This document shows, piece after piece, positions 54,565 through 63,771 of a DNA stretch of 64,000 bases. The stretch is from DATEPR01 sp036273855 (GTDB lineage Bacteria > Actinomycetota > Actinomycetes > Mycobacteriales > Pseudonocardiaceae). The stretch is from positions 31,960 through 95,959 of the forward strand of contig DASUGU010000086.1 of assembly GCA_036273855.1 (NCBI GenBank), read 5' to 3'. The position numbers and the translations under genes were made by a program. Each line of letters opens with the position of its first letter. Positions within the stretch are counted from its first letter, which is position 1. The notes beneath the pieces were generated by a model that worked only from the letters and a program-made list of their open reading frames with translations, made no database searches and was not told where the DNA came from.

Positions 54565-56384
54565 AGGACCGTCCTCCCTTCGTTGAGTGCGGTGTAGAAG
54601 TCGCGTTCGGCACGGGCGGTGAGTCCAGCGTCCGGGCGCCGGAAGTACGGCACCAGTTCGGTCTCGATGGGACGCAGCCCGCCAGCGGCGATGACCAGGG
54701 AATGAAACGACGCGATCGAACGAACGTCGGCGGGGGTCATGGCCGCGCGGGTGCGCACGCTGATCTGTTCGGAATGGCCCTGGGCGCCACGAGTGACGGA
54801 GGGGACCTCTTCGTCGAACTCGCCGAAGTAGGCGGCGATCTCGCGCATCTCGTCCTCGCCGGCGACACCGGGCAGCACCTGGCGGATGGTCGCCGCGCCC
54901 CACATGCTGGCCGCGTCGTCGCGGCCCCAGCGGCGGGCGGCTTGATGGCGGTCCTGCACGACCATCGTGGTCGGGATACCGCGCCCACCGCCATCGGAGA
55001 TCAGGCTGGGCAGTTGCTTCAATGTCGCTGTGTTGGGAGCTTCGTCGACCAGAAACTTCAACGGCGGATCGAGCCGGTTGTTCTCCGATCGTTGGGCCGC
55101 GGCGCGGGCGAGTTCGATGATCTCATCCATCAACGCGCCCAACAGGTCGGTGACCGCGACCGCCTGATCGACCTGGGCGATCATGTAGATCGTCTGCTGC
55201 CCGCCGGTAGGGTCGAGAAAGCTGACCGGGTCGAACTGCTGACCCGCACCGGGCAGGCAGGTCTCCAGCACTGCCGGGTGCATGAACGGCTCCAGCGCAC
55301 CCTCGACGGCCATGTAGTAGCCGGCCCGCTGTCGCTCCGGAGTCTGGATGACCGAGTACTGCATCTCGGCCCAGTTTCCTGGCGTCACGCCACCACGGTC
55401 GAGGATCGCGGCGGGCTCGACGCTGGTCTGGTCGTACGCCCAGCGCAGCACGGTGCGGATGTCACGGTGGTCCAGGGCAGCGGCGTGGAGCAGATTGCGC
55501 AGCACGGCCTGGCCCCGATTCTTCCAGGCATCTCCATTGGACACGCCGGTCATGTCCACGGAGGCCATCAAGTCCTGTGCCCTGCGCATCGCGACGGCGG
55601 GATCGGTGCAGGCCCATACGAGGTCCCAGCGCAGCAACGGCAATCCTGGGGCGGTGCGCAATGGGTCGAACAGCAACACCCGACCGCGTTCACTACGCGA
55701 CCGCCAGGTCGCGGCCATCACATCCGCCCGTGACGAGGGTGCGAGCAGCGGACCGTCGTGGTCGAGCGCTTCAGGGATCACCACCGCGCTGGTCTTACCG
55801 GATTCGGACGGTCCGACGACATATTTGCTCTGCCGTACCGAGGACCAACAGTCGATACCGGTGTGCACGTCTCGCCCCAGCCGGGTGCCGAGTTGTTCTG
55901 CGCGCGGCCGGGATGTGGTACGGGCCAACGCCGGTCGCAGCCGAGGAGCCTGCTTCACCAGAGCTGTCGTGCCCAGCCGGGCAGCGACATCCCGGCGGCG
56001 CGCGAAGCCGGGGCGGCTACGCCGTCCGACCACTACCCGTACCGTGACCACGGCGAGCGTCATCGCTGCGCCGATAACTACGGCAAAGCATATCCAATAC
56101 ATGACGGCCGGCACCGTGATCGTCGGTGGCAGGCCGGGCCAGTTGCGCATCGGATCAGCCGCATGCAGATACACGCCAGCGAGCGGGCGCAACAGTTCCC
56201 ATCCGATGCCGTGCCAGCGTGGCCAGCCGTGCCCGCTGGTCAGGGCGGCGAGTTGTCCGGCCAGGCCCGTGACGATCGCGACAGCGACGATGATCGCGCA
56301 TACGGCCAGGCCGGCTTCTGGTCCGCGTGGCCCGGTGCGCACCAATTGGCGATCACCGCTCGTCGATCTGGTTCCAGTGGCCAT
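54561..56384 (-). CDS. VirD4/TraG-type coupling protein
   Basis: 607 aa. Two N-terminal membrane spans (about residues 27-50 and 92-115) anchor a cytosolic ATPase with Walker A VVGPSESGKTSAVVIP (about 190-205) and Walker B LKFLVDEAPNTATL (about 420). GGGRGIPTTMVVQDRHQ and the C-terminal YFRRPDAGL are typical of TraG/TraD members. It brings the relaxase-DNA complex to the secretion channel. Coordinates overlap its neighbours by 1 and 4 nt. Confidence 0.92.
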   Translation of the reverse strand: MATGTRSTSGDRQLVRTGPRGPEAGLAVCAIIVAVAIVTGLAGQLAALTSGHGWPRWHGIGWELLRPLAGVYLHAADPMRNWPGLPPTITVPAVMYWICFAVVIGAAMTLAVVTVRVVVGRRSRPGFARRRDVAARLGTTALVKQAPRLRPALARTTSRPRAEQLGTRLGRDVHTGIDCWSSVRQSKYVVGPSESGKTSAVVIPEALDHDGPLLAPSSRADVMAATWRSRSERGRVLLFDPLRTAPGLPLLRWDLVWACTDPAVAMRRAQDLMASVDMTGVSNGDAWKNRGQAVLRNLLHAAALDHRDIRTVLRWAYDQTSVEPAAILDRGGVTPGNWAEMQYSVIQTPERQRAGYYMAVEGALEPFMHPAVLETCLPGAGQQFDPVSFLDPTGGQQTIYMIAQVDQAVAVTDLLGALMDEIIELARAAAQRSENNRLDPPLKFLVDEAPNTATLKQLPSLISDGGGRGIPTTMVVQDRHQAARRWGRDDAASMWGAATIRQVLPGVAGEDEMREIAAYFGEFDEEVPSVTRGAQGHSEQISVRTRAAMTPADVRSIASFHSLVIAAGGLRPIETELVPYFRRPDAGLTARAERDFYTALNEGRTVL

Positions 56385-57943
56385 CAGGTGGTTCCCAGCT
56401 GTCTGGATTCCTGCAGTTGTTCCCAGTCTTCGTCGGAGACGTCATCCACACCGGACACCACACGCATCCGCGAATCCGTCTGTACCAATGATTGCTCGAT
56501 ACTGGACAGGAGGTGTTGGACGACAAAGGCGCGTTGGCCCAGCAGCCACATCGCCGCGCCCTTGCGCAGGTACTTCAGCAGTTGGGTTTGGACGTCGGTC
56601 AGACCGAACAGATCCCGCGTAGCAGTCAGAGACGCTTCGACCTGGCGGTAGGCGATCCGAACGCCGGTGTCTTCCAACAGGCCGCGCGCCAGTCGGGCGG
56701 CTTCGGAACCGGAGCCGCCGACCGCCTCCCAGTCGGTGACCCGATGCGCCGTCAAGAGGTTGAAGATGCCGTAGAGGCGGACGAGCTTCCACTGTTCCTG
56801 GAACCGACGCAGCAAGGGCACGTAGCGCATGGGCAGCCAGGCTTCGTCGTAGCCGATCATGCGCGGCCGGGCACCCGGTCGCATGAGGGCCGCTTCCATC
56901 GCCGACTGGGCGCACACCATCGCCATGACCGTGACGGCCTGGTCGCCGCGGATGGCGTGCAGGTTGAGAATCGTGCCGGGTGCGTCGAAGTCCAGATATC
57001 GGCAGGTGTCCTCGGTGGCGTCGAACATGCCGGCCAGCGCGCCGGACACCAAGCCGTGTAGGGCCAGGCGGGCATCGCGGGACTCGTCCAACAACTGTGC
57101 GCCGGTGATGCCGCGCTGGCGCAGTTCGTCGGACCAATCGTCGACGCGGGTCATCTGCGCCACCACCGCTGGCAGCGACGCGGGGGCGAGCCGATCGTGA
57201 GCCAGGCCGGCGCCTTGGCCGGTGGCGGCGTCCAAGGCCAGTTCGAGCGCGGTGCGTTCGGTCATCGACAGCGGTCGGCTCAGCCTGACGTGAATGATGC
57301 CCTCCAGCAGTGCGAGCCGGCGGGCTTTCACCGTGGCCCGCCATTCCTGCTCCGTCTGTGTCGGGTGTGGGCGCGGTGCGGCCAGCGGGTTGAGCCGTAT
57401 GCCCAGGCCGGGGCCGATCCGCAACGGTTGGATGCCCAACGCGGTGGCGAGGTCGGTGTACTCGTCTTTGATGTCCACCCACGAGAAGGGGATGCCGACG
57501 GCGAGGAACCGCATGATCAGGCACTTCATCAGGGCGGACTTGCCGGAGCCGATCTCGCCGATGATTAGCCCGTTGGGGGAGGTGATGATCCCGGCGCGGT
57601 ACAGCTCCCACGGGTCGAACAGGAATGATGCCCGGCTGTAGAGATCCAGGCCGATGTAGGCGCCGGGCACCCCGAGGCCGGGGTCCATGATCCATGGGTA
57701 CCAGGTCTTCAACACGCCGCTGCTGGCCGTATGGGCTGGCAGTCGCATCCGGTGGGCCAGACGGCCGGATGCCGTGCCGTGGACGCCGTAGCGGTCCCGC
57801 CGCGGCCCAGCCTGGCGGCGCCACTGTGCCTGCGCACGGACCTGCTGCTGGCGCGCGGCACGGCTGGCGTCCTGTTCGGAGGCGCGGCGCTGGACCTCGC
57901 CCAGCAGTCCCGGCCTTGCGGACCCGGCGGTCGGATGGTTCAT
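56384..57943 (-). CDS. VirB4-type conjugation ATPase
   Basis: 519 aa from the ATG at 57943, overlapping the previous stop by 4 nt. Walker A GLIIGEIGSGKSALMKCL (about 131-148), Walker B MIGYDEAWLP (about 368) and the late FNLLTAHRVTDWEAVG are as in VirB4/TraC/TrbE. The usual N-terminal third of VirB4 is missing here because it is encoded by the preceding SCO6880-like gene; the split arrangement is common in actinobacteria. It powers assembly and transport of the channel. Confidence 0.92.
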   Translation of the reverse strand: MNHPTAGSARPGLLGEVQRRASEQDASRAARQQQVRAQAQWRRQAGPRRDRYGVHGTASGRLAHRMRLPAHTASSGVLKTWYPWIMDPGLGVPGAYIGLDLYSRASFLFDPWELYRAGIITSPNGLIIGEIGSGKSALMKCLIMRFLAVGIPFSWVDIKDEYTDLATALGIQPLRIGPGLGIRLNPLAAPRPHPTQTEQEWRATVKARRLALLEGIIHVRLSRPLSMTERTALELALDAATGQGAGLAHDRLAPASLPAVVAQMTRVDDWSDELRQRGITGAQLLDESRDARLALHGLVSGALAGMFDATEDTCRYLDFDAPGTILNLHAIRGDQAVTVMAMVCAQSAMEAALMRPGARPRMIGYDEAWLPMRYVPLLRRFQEQWKLVRLYGIFNLLTAHRVTDWEAVGGSGSEAARLARGLLEDTGVRIAYRQVEASLTATRDLFGLTDVQTQLLKYLRKGAAMWLLGQRAFVVQHLLSSIEQSLVQTDSRMRVVSGVDDVSDEDWEQLQESRQLGTT

Positions 57944-59430
57944 GATCCGGTCAGTCCCCTCATCGGCGCCAGGCCACGGGCCAGGGGCAGGGCGGCGGCG
58001 AAGAAGCCTTGGTCTTGTTCGCCGTAGAGCACCATGGACATGCACCGGATGCGGGTCAGGCGTCGCCGTACCGCCGTGACCGAGCGCCGGAGTTTGTCCG
58101 CGTCGGTGGCGGTGACGCACACGAACATCGAGTAGCGGAAGTACCCGGCGCCTTCCGCGAGTTCGTCGTCCAAGCGTTGTGCGGCCAAGAGTTCTTTGGT
58201 GGTGCGGGCGTCGACGACGAGGCCGTGTTTCTGCTTGGTGTAGATGGTGCCGGCGGCCGCCAGGCGCTGGTTGTTGATCGAGCGTTCCGCGCGCTCCGGT
58301 GGCAACGGTTCGGCCACCAGCGAGATGGACCGTCGCACGTCGGACTGTTGCAGCAACGGCGCCAACCAGTTTGCCCGCACCGGCCGGCGGGGCAGTTCGT
58401 GCACCCAGATCGTGCAGGACACGGCGGAGTCGTGCAGGTACGCCTTCCAGCGGCGTTCGGTGGCCGACGGACCAGCGACACGCGGGTCCAGCTCATGTCG
58501 AGCGTCGGCCTGCATGTCGTATAGTGGCAGGCTGTCCGGGTCGAACTGGGAATGGATCACCGCTGCGTAGTGACCAGGCGCGAGCCATCCCCGGACGGGG
58601 ATGCGAGCTTCGATGATCTGCCGTTGCAACTCAGCCAATCGCTCCACCACGACCACGCCGATCGCGTCATCGTCGCTCCCGGCAGCCTTGATATCGCTAC
58701 TCAACCGGGACAGGTCGAACGCGACGACGACGAACACCTCGTGCCGCTGCGCCGCGGGCGCGGCCTGCGACACCAGTTCCCGCAACGCCTGGGCTGGCAA
58801 CGAGTCCCTGTCGACGGCGTGGTCCAGGTAGTACTGCTGGGCCAGGTTGGTGGCATCGGGCATAGAGCGGAACAGCAATTGCCAGCGGATGATCGCGGTG
58901 TCGGTGTCGCAGGTGGACTCCATCACTGCTTCCCACTCGTCCAACCGGGCTTGCTGCTCGTTGGACTCCTCCAGGACGATCGGGGTGCCCTCGGTCAACA
59001 GGGCGGCGGTTATGATCAGGCGCTGTTCATCCAGGCACAACCCGACGCGGGAGTGCCCATCCGGATTCGGCGCGGAGATCATTCGTGCCCCGACAAGGTC
59101 CCCGGGCAGGTCCATGCGGTGCGCCAACGAGTTCGGGCCGAACACGGCGCCCCGGTATACCCCGGTGCCTCGCAGCGAGGAGGTGAGCGCTCCGATGGCA
59201 GGCAGGACCCAGTCGGTGACATACCGGCCGCCGAGTCGTTGGAAGGCCAGCCATACCACCGCGCCACCGATCACCATCAGCAGGACGAACACGATAATGG
59301 AGCCGATCTGCACGCCCAGCCAGGGCAGGCCGATGCCGATGAGGATCGCGATCATCTGGCCGAGGCTGATCTTGCCGATCACTCCGTTGGTCCGTCGTGG
59401 CGGGAAGGTGTACTCCGGTTCGTCCGTCAT
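57940..59430 (-). CDS. PrgI/SCO6880-like T4SS protein
   Basis: 496 aa. GGGATACAAG precedes the ATG at 59430. Two membrane segments (about residues 23-60: GQMIAILIGIGLPWLGVQ and IIVFVLLMVIGGAVVWLA) give a PrgI-like start, and the soluble remainder (HRMDLPGDLVGARMI, SVVFVVVAFDLSRL-like pieces, YFRYSMFVCVTATDADKLRR) resembles the N-terminal region of VirB4. This is the SCO6880 family layout. It is the partner of the shortened VirB4 encoded next. A 48-nt gap separates it from the VirB6-like gene. Confidence 0.88.
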   Translation of the reverse strand: MTDEPEYTFPPRRTNGVIGKISLGQMIAILIGIGLPWLGVQIGSIIVFVLLMVIGGAVVWLAFQRLGGRYVTDWVLPAIGALTSSLRGTGVYRGAVFGPNSLAHRMDLPGDLVGARMISAPNPDGHSRVGLCLDEQRLIITAALLTEGTPIVLEESNEQQARLDEWEAVMESTCDTDTAIIRWQLLFRSMPDATNLAQQYYLDHAVDRDSLPAQALRELVSQAAPAAQRHEVFVVVAFDLSRLSSDIKAAGSDDDAIGVVVVERLAELQRQIIEARIPVRGWLAPGHYAAVIHSQFDPDSLPLYDMQADARHELDPRVAGPSATERRWKAYLHDSAVSCTIWVHELPRRPVRANWLAPLLQQSDVRRSISLVAEPLPPERAERSINNQRLAAAGTIYTKQKHGLVVDARTTKELLAAQRLDDELAEGAGYFRYSMFVCVTATDADKLRRSVTAVRRRLTRIRCMSMVLYGEQDQGFFAAALPLARGLAPMRGLTGS

Positions 59431-59478
59431 CTTGTATCCCTTTTGCTGAAGCGTCTCCGTGTGGTTGATCGCGGGTAG

Positions 59479-61608
59479 TTATGCGGGTGGGACGGGTGGT
59501 ACCCGACCAGCCGAACCGGCCGTCCCGCGCTCGTTCTCGCTGCTACCACCAGCGCCCGTAGGCGTGCGTGTGCTTGGTTGCAGGTCTGTCATCGGTGGCG
59601 CACCGGCGTAGACCTGGCCTCGATTCGCAACGTCCGGCTGGCCCGCTGATCCCAGCGGCCGGGGGCTACTCCCACCGCTGCTCTTCTGGTCGTGATCTCC
59701 GGAGCCTCCATACCCGCCGGCAGAACCAGTACCCACGCTCGTGCCGGATGCCTCGTCCGCGCGAGGTGGCATGGCCGCCCTGCTGGCCGAGCCGGATCTG
59801 CCCATGCTGCGGTTGTCGCCACTGGTTGCCCCGCCAGCGAAGCGACGACCCAGGTCGGCTGCGGAGGCCATCATCGTCGACACGGCAGTGGTAACCGCCG
59901 AACCGCCGGCCGAGCCGATCCGGCCACCCACCGCGCTGGCGTGATTGGTGGCGATCTGGCCGGCCCGTCCGCCGACTGCGGCGGCGCCACCGATCCGGTC
60001 GCCGACGAAGTCGACCAGCTCCCACAGCAGATACGGGGTGGTGACCAGCAGGAACGACAAGGCCAAGCCTTGAACCACATCGACGATCTGTTTGATGGTG
60101 TCCTCGCCGGCATCCAGCGGGAGCAGGAGGGCTTGGGCGAGGAGCATGACCGCGACCATCGCGAATTTGGCCCACGCCAACGCCGTCAGACGCGACGCCC
60201 AGCGAGCAAGCCAACCCGACGACGCCGGGTGAACCTGGCCTGCGGCGGCGACCGAGCCCATGAGCGCCCACATGAGCACGAGGGCGGAGTGGATGACCAG
60301 AAAGATGATCGCGAAGATCAGAAAGATCGCGATCAGCACCCCGGCCACGAGCGCGACCAGCGGGTTGGCCTTGGCCAGGTCGGTGGTGAAGTCGGCCTGG
60401 TGGGCCAGATCACCACCGGCTTGGGCCAGTGATCTGGTGCAGTCGTCGGCCAGTTGCAGCATCAGGATCGCACCGACCCCGGCCAAGGTCACGCCGACTG
60501 CCGCTTTGATCCCGCCGAGCAGGGAGAACTGCAAGCGACCCTGCTTCCAACTGGTGGCCAGCGTAAACAGCCAGCCGAGGAACGCCAGTGCCAGGGCGAT
60601 CCCGGCGACGAGGTTGTAGACATCGGCGAACCCATACCCGGTGGCGTTCGGGGTGGCGTAGTCGACCGCGATCGTGAGGAATGCTGCCCAGAGTTTGGTC
60701 ACGCCGTCGATGACGAAGGACACGACCTGTTTCATGCCGTGCTGAACCGTCCAGTTCAGCAGGTCCTGCATGATCTCGCTCGGGCTCTTCGGTCGGACGA
60801 TTACCGGTGCTCGACCTGTGGCCGGGTAGTCGTCGAGAGCCTTGGTGCGGGTGGCGTCCACTCGCCGGACGTAGTCGTCGGAGAACGTGTTCCACGTGTC
60901 GCACAGCCTGCGGTCCTGCGGGGTGATTGAGCCCGTACAGGAGATGTAGAACCCGCCGCAGGGCGCGTTGTCCGCGCCGACGTTGTTGGTGCAGTCGTAG
61001 TCGCTGTGGTGCGGCGTGTTCGTGGCGTTGCCCCAGCCGAACCCGAATGGCTTGTAGCTCGGATCGGCACCGGCCCACTGCTTGACCTGGTTGACGCAGT
61101 ACCCCGCCGGGACCATGACCTGCGCGGCAATGTCTCTGTAGCCCTGAAGAATCTCGGCGCCGCGCGGCTTGGCGACGTCGTCTGATCCGGCGAAGTCCGG
61201 CTGGAAGAACTGCAACAGTGCGGGGGTGTCTTTGAGCACGTTCCGTGTGTAGACAGACCAATCCCCGCCTCGATCCTGACAGGTGGCTGTGGTCATCCAC
61301 GGCGAGGTGGCCCACTCCGGGGTGCCGACCACGTACTGGCGCAGAGTGTCCGGCACGGTGTTGACATCCACGGGTGCCGCGTCAGCCAGCGGCTGGGACA
61401 ACGCCAGGAACGTCAGCACCAACAGGACAACCGCCAGGTACTGGCAAGTCGCCCGGCTGAGCTTCTTATGCGATATCAGATACTGTGATTTCAGTGCAGA
61501 CCAAAATCTGTGACCCTGCTTGCGCAGACTGTCGAGCCGCCGCCCAGCCCCACCGAAGCACCGACGGACAGCCTCCATGCCTGTTCGGTGGTCAAGGTTC
61601 GGGGACAT
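59479..61608 (-). CDS. VirB6/TrbL-like polytopic channel protein
   Basis: 709 aa from the ATG at 61608; a GTG four codons earlier is possible. A first span with signal-like character (YLAVVLLVLTFLALSQPLADAA, about 60-80) is followed by an extracellular Cys-rich part (CQDRGG, YCVNQ, DCTNN, PCGGFYISCTG, LCDTW: probable disulfides) and five or six further spans between residues 290 and 560. The final 150 residues are Gly, Ser and Pro rich and probably disordered. Position and topology match the VirB6/TrbL pore component of Gram-positive T4SS. Confidence 0.85.
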   Translation of the reverse strand: MSPNLDHRTGMEAVRRCFGGAGRRLDSLRKQGHRFWSALKSQYLISHKKLSRATCQYLAVVLLVLTFLALSQPLADAAPVDVNTVPDTLRQYVVGTPEWATSPWMTTATCQDRGGDWSVYTRNVLKDTPALLQFFQPDFAGSDDVAKPRGAEILQGYRDIAAQVMVPAGYCVNQVKQWAGADPSYKPFGFGWGNATNTPHHSDYDCTNNVGADNAPCGGFYISCTGSITPQDRRLCDTWNTFSDDYVRRVDATRTKALDDYPATGRAPVIVRPKSPSEIMQDLLNWTVQHGMKQVVSFVIDGVTKLWAAFLTIAVDYATPNATGYGFADVYNLVAGIALALAFLGWLFTLATSWKQGRLQFSLLGGIKAAVGVTLAGVGAILMLQLADDCTRSLAQAGGDLAHQADFTTDLAKANPLVALVAGVLIAIFLIFAIIFLVIHSALVLMWALMGSVAAAGQVHPASSGWLARWASRLTALAWAKFAMVAVMLLAQALLLPLDAGEDTIKQIVDVVQGLALSFLLVTTPYLLWELVDFVGDRIGGAAAVGGRAGQIATNHASAVGGRIGSAGGSAVTTAVSTMMASAADLGRRFAGGATSGDNRSMGRSGSASRAAMPPRADEASGTSVGTGSAGGYGGSGDHDQKSSGGSSPRPLGSAGQPDVANRGQVYAGAPPMTDLQPSTRTPTGAGGSSENERGTAGSAGRVPPVPPA

Positions 61609-62290
61609 AGCTCCACCCACTGGAGGTCAGTTCGCGGTAGCGGAAGGAGAAGTCGCCGTCGGCGACGGCCATGCGCTCGTCCGCGCGAGCGGGCCACGGA
61701 CCGGGCGTGTAGTGCTGGTCGACCACCCGCCACTGTGAGCCTGTCCAGGTCAGCGTCATCGTGGTGCTACTCCAGTCCGCGGTTCCGGCCGGGTGCGGCG
61801 TGATCCGCGACGATGTGGCCGCGACACCCCAGACCTGCACGACTGCGTGGCTAGCGGTGTAGGACCGAATGACCAGCGACAACGGCGCGAACGTGACTCG
61901 CTGCTGGGACAACTGGTCGACTGGGGCCATGGGCGCGGCCAGCACCTGCTTCGCGGCGTCACTTGCGTTCGGGGCGAGGAATACGCCGTCCGCGGTGGTG
62001 GGGTTCAGGGTGCCGACGGAGACGCGGAACCCGGCGATCTGGAAGTCTGCTGCCGCCGTGGCCGCGCCGGCAGCGGAGTGCCGATTGGGTAGCGGGATGC
62101 CGGCGCGCATCGGCAACTCCCCGCGGTCCGCGTCCACACCGGTGGCGGCAGGGGCGGTCGAGCGGCCCAGGACGAAGGCACCGATGATCAATCCGATCAT
62201 CACGATGACCGTGATCGTCATCGCTGTGACCCGTCGTCGGCCCGCTCCGGCGGTCGGGGTGTAGCCCACTGTGGTGTTGCGCGGCATCAT
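61592..62290 (-). CDS. VirB8/TcpC-like bitopic T4SS protein
   Basis: About 232 aa; three ATGs in a row (62293, 62290, 62287) follow GAAGGGCG, and the middle one has the best spacing. One span (VTAMTITVIVMIGLIIGAFVLG, about 20-42) precedes an extracytoplasmic domain ending TLTWTGSQWRVVDQHYTPG, the D-W-x-W-x-V type end of NTF2-like VirB8/TcpC folds. It overlaps the VirB6-like gene by about 17 nt. VirB8-like proteins scaffold the channel; the assignment rests on topology and position. Confidence 0.75.
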   Translation of the reverse strand: MMPRNTTVGYTPTAGAGRRRVTAMTITVIVMIGLIIGAFVLGRSTAPAATGVDADRGELPMRAGIPLPNRHSAAGAATAAADFQIAGFRVSVGTLNPTTADGVFLAPNASDAAKQVLAAPMAPVDQLSQQRVTFAPLSLVIRSYTASHAVVQVWGVAATSSRITPHPAGTADWSSTTMTLTWTGSQWRVVDQHYTPGPWPARADERMAVADGDFSFRYRELTSSGWSYVPEP

Positions 62291-62325
62291 CATCGCCCTT
62301 CACTCAAGTGATCAGGACAGTTCCG

Positions 62326-62670
62326 TTAGGACAGTGCGGTGATCCAGGTCCAGATCCCGCCCGCCACAGTCAGGAAGATGCCGCCGGCTGCGGCGCGCAG
62401 GATGTTGGTTTTGGCGTTCTGGCTCAGGTGCATGCCACCGGCCATATGCCCAGACACCCAGGTGACGATGCCGCCGACGGCGACGATGAAGCAGATTCCC
62501 AACCCGAAGTACAAGATGACCTGGGCGATGGTGAACATCACGCCGGACTTCGGTATGCCGTTGGCGTTCGGCGCGATGTGCGAGAAATCTGGTGGACCAG
62601 GCGGCGGTGCCGGAGTGTTGGCGAGAAATGTCGTGGCCTGGTGGGTGAACTGGGTCAGCTCAGCGAACAT
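62326..62670 (-). CDS. Small two-span membrane protein, VirB2 pilin-like
   Basis: 114 aa. A Pro-rich N-terminus (TPAPPPGPPDFSH) is followed by two hydrophobic segments (VMFTIAQVILYFGLGICFIVAVGG and AAAGGIFLTVAGGIWTWI) with a short polar loop, the size and shape of VirB2/TrbC pilins or Gram-positive PrgL-like subunits. Its start overlaps the MinD-like gene's end by 11 nt. Confidence 0.78.
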   Translation of the reverse strand: MFAELTQFTHQATTFLANTPAPPPGPPDFSHIAPNANGIPKSGVMFTIAQVILYFGLGICFIVAVGGIVTWVSGHMAGGMHLSQNAKTNILRAAAGGIFLTVAGGIWTWITALS

Positions 62671-63670
62671 AGCCGAGCACCTCCTGGGTTTGTCCGATCC
62701 CGGTGACCATCCGCAGGCATGCGCTCGCGGTGGTCTTGCCGACCTGGTCCAGCCGCAGGGGTGTCGCGGCTGTCAGGCGTGCGTCGAAGGGGAGGGACAC
62801 GAGGTGGGCCACGCCGGTGGTGGCCACGAGCTTGCGGGCGGCGTGGACTCGTCGCTGATTCGCCGCAGTGGGCGAGGACAACACGACGACCGGCCGCGCG
62901 CGTGTGTAACGGGATAGAAATCCCAGGGCGGCACAGACCGCCTCGGCGCCGATCACGTCGGCACGTCCAACCAGCACCACAACCGGACTGAGATCCAACC
63001 GGACGGCCACGGTCAAGTCGACCGAGCCTCCGTCGATGACCGTGGCTCCGCACGCGGTGTGTGCGAGCCGGAACATTTCGGCGGTGGGCGTGTAGGCCGC
63101 GCCGTCGGTGACTACGGCCGCACCGGCCGACGTGGCCGGCGCCGAGGCGTACACCTGCACGGCGGGGATGCCCTGGCGCAGCATGGCGTGGGCCCGCTCG
63201 CCGGACAATCCCGCACGCTGCCCGAGCAGCCGGCGAGCCAGCGATCCCCACCGCGAGCCGCACTGGTCCAACACCAGTGTCGGGCCGGGCGACCCGGCCG
63301 CGATGGTCTCACCGATTAGGGCGACGACGGTGCTGGTGCCCACGCCACCTTCGGCGCCGGCCACGATAACCGGCAATGCTGGCCGCTGCCGGGACAGCCA
63401 GATCCACACCGGTTGTGCCTGCTTGACCGGCCACCCGCGCGGTACACCTCGGGGGGCGGCCAACGCCGGTCCATACAGTCGGCGTGGATCGACGGGAGCC
63501 GATTCGGACAGACCCGGCGAGGGTTGGCGTACCAGTGCCGCGCTGCCCAGCAGAACCGGCTGTTCGGCACACCAACCCTCGTCCCCCGCAGTATGGTGCG
63601 ACCGGCGGCGACCGGCCGGCTCGTCGCTGGCCTGCCGCCCCGGCCGCACCACGTCGATCCCGCTCACCAT
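62660..63670 (-). CDS. MinD/ParA-like P-loop ATPase of the T4SS operon
   Basis: 336 aa from the ATG at 63670. The deviant Walker A VIVAGAEGGVGTSTVVAL (about 102-119) keeps the GG-x-G-x-ST core of MinD/ParA proteins; the switch-like LVLDQCGSRWGSLARRLL and VVLVGRADVIGAEAV follow. Such ATPases commonly head actinobacterial T4SS operons and may position the apparatus. The frame is open further upstream, but codon use drops and the ATG follows GGGCGA. Confidence 0.82.
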   Translation of the reverse strand: MVSGIDVVRPGRQASDEPAGRRRSHHTAGDEGWCAEQPVLLGSAALVRQPSPGLSESAPVDPRRLYGPALAAPRGVPRGWPVKQAQPVWIWLSRQRPALPVIVAGAEGGVGTSTVVALIGETIAAGSPGPTLVLDQCGSRWGSLARRLLGQRAGLSGERAHAMLRQGIPAVQVYASAPATSAGAAVVTDGAAYTPTAEMFRLAHTACGATVIDGGSVDLTVAVRLDLSPVVVLVGRADVIGAEAVCAALGFLSRYTRARPVVVLSSPTAANQRRVHAARKLVATTGVAHLVSLPFDARLTAATPLRLDQVGKTTASACLRMVTGIGQTQEVLGYVR

Positions 63671-63771
63671 GAGTCGCCCGCAATGGTCAGCGCGGGCGTT
63701 TCGGCCCGCGCCAGCAGGTCCATGTCGACTACCCCATCCGCGGTGGTCGCTGCCCGCTGATGCACGCACAT
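63664..63771 (-). CDS. Possible 35-aa protein before the MinD-like gene
   Basis: ATG at 63771 with GGGGAGG 5 nt upstream; codons are GC3-rich and the TGA overlaps the MinD-like start. The sequence (MCVHQRAATTADGVVDMDLL ...) has no known family. It could be the tail of a longer, shifted gene from the right. Confidence 0.35.
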   Translation of the reverse strand: MCVHQRAATTADGVVDMDLLARAETPALTIAGDSW

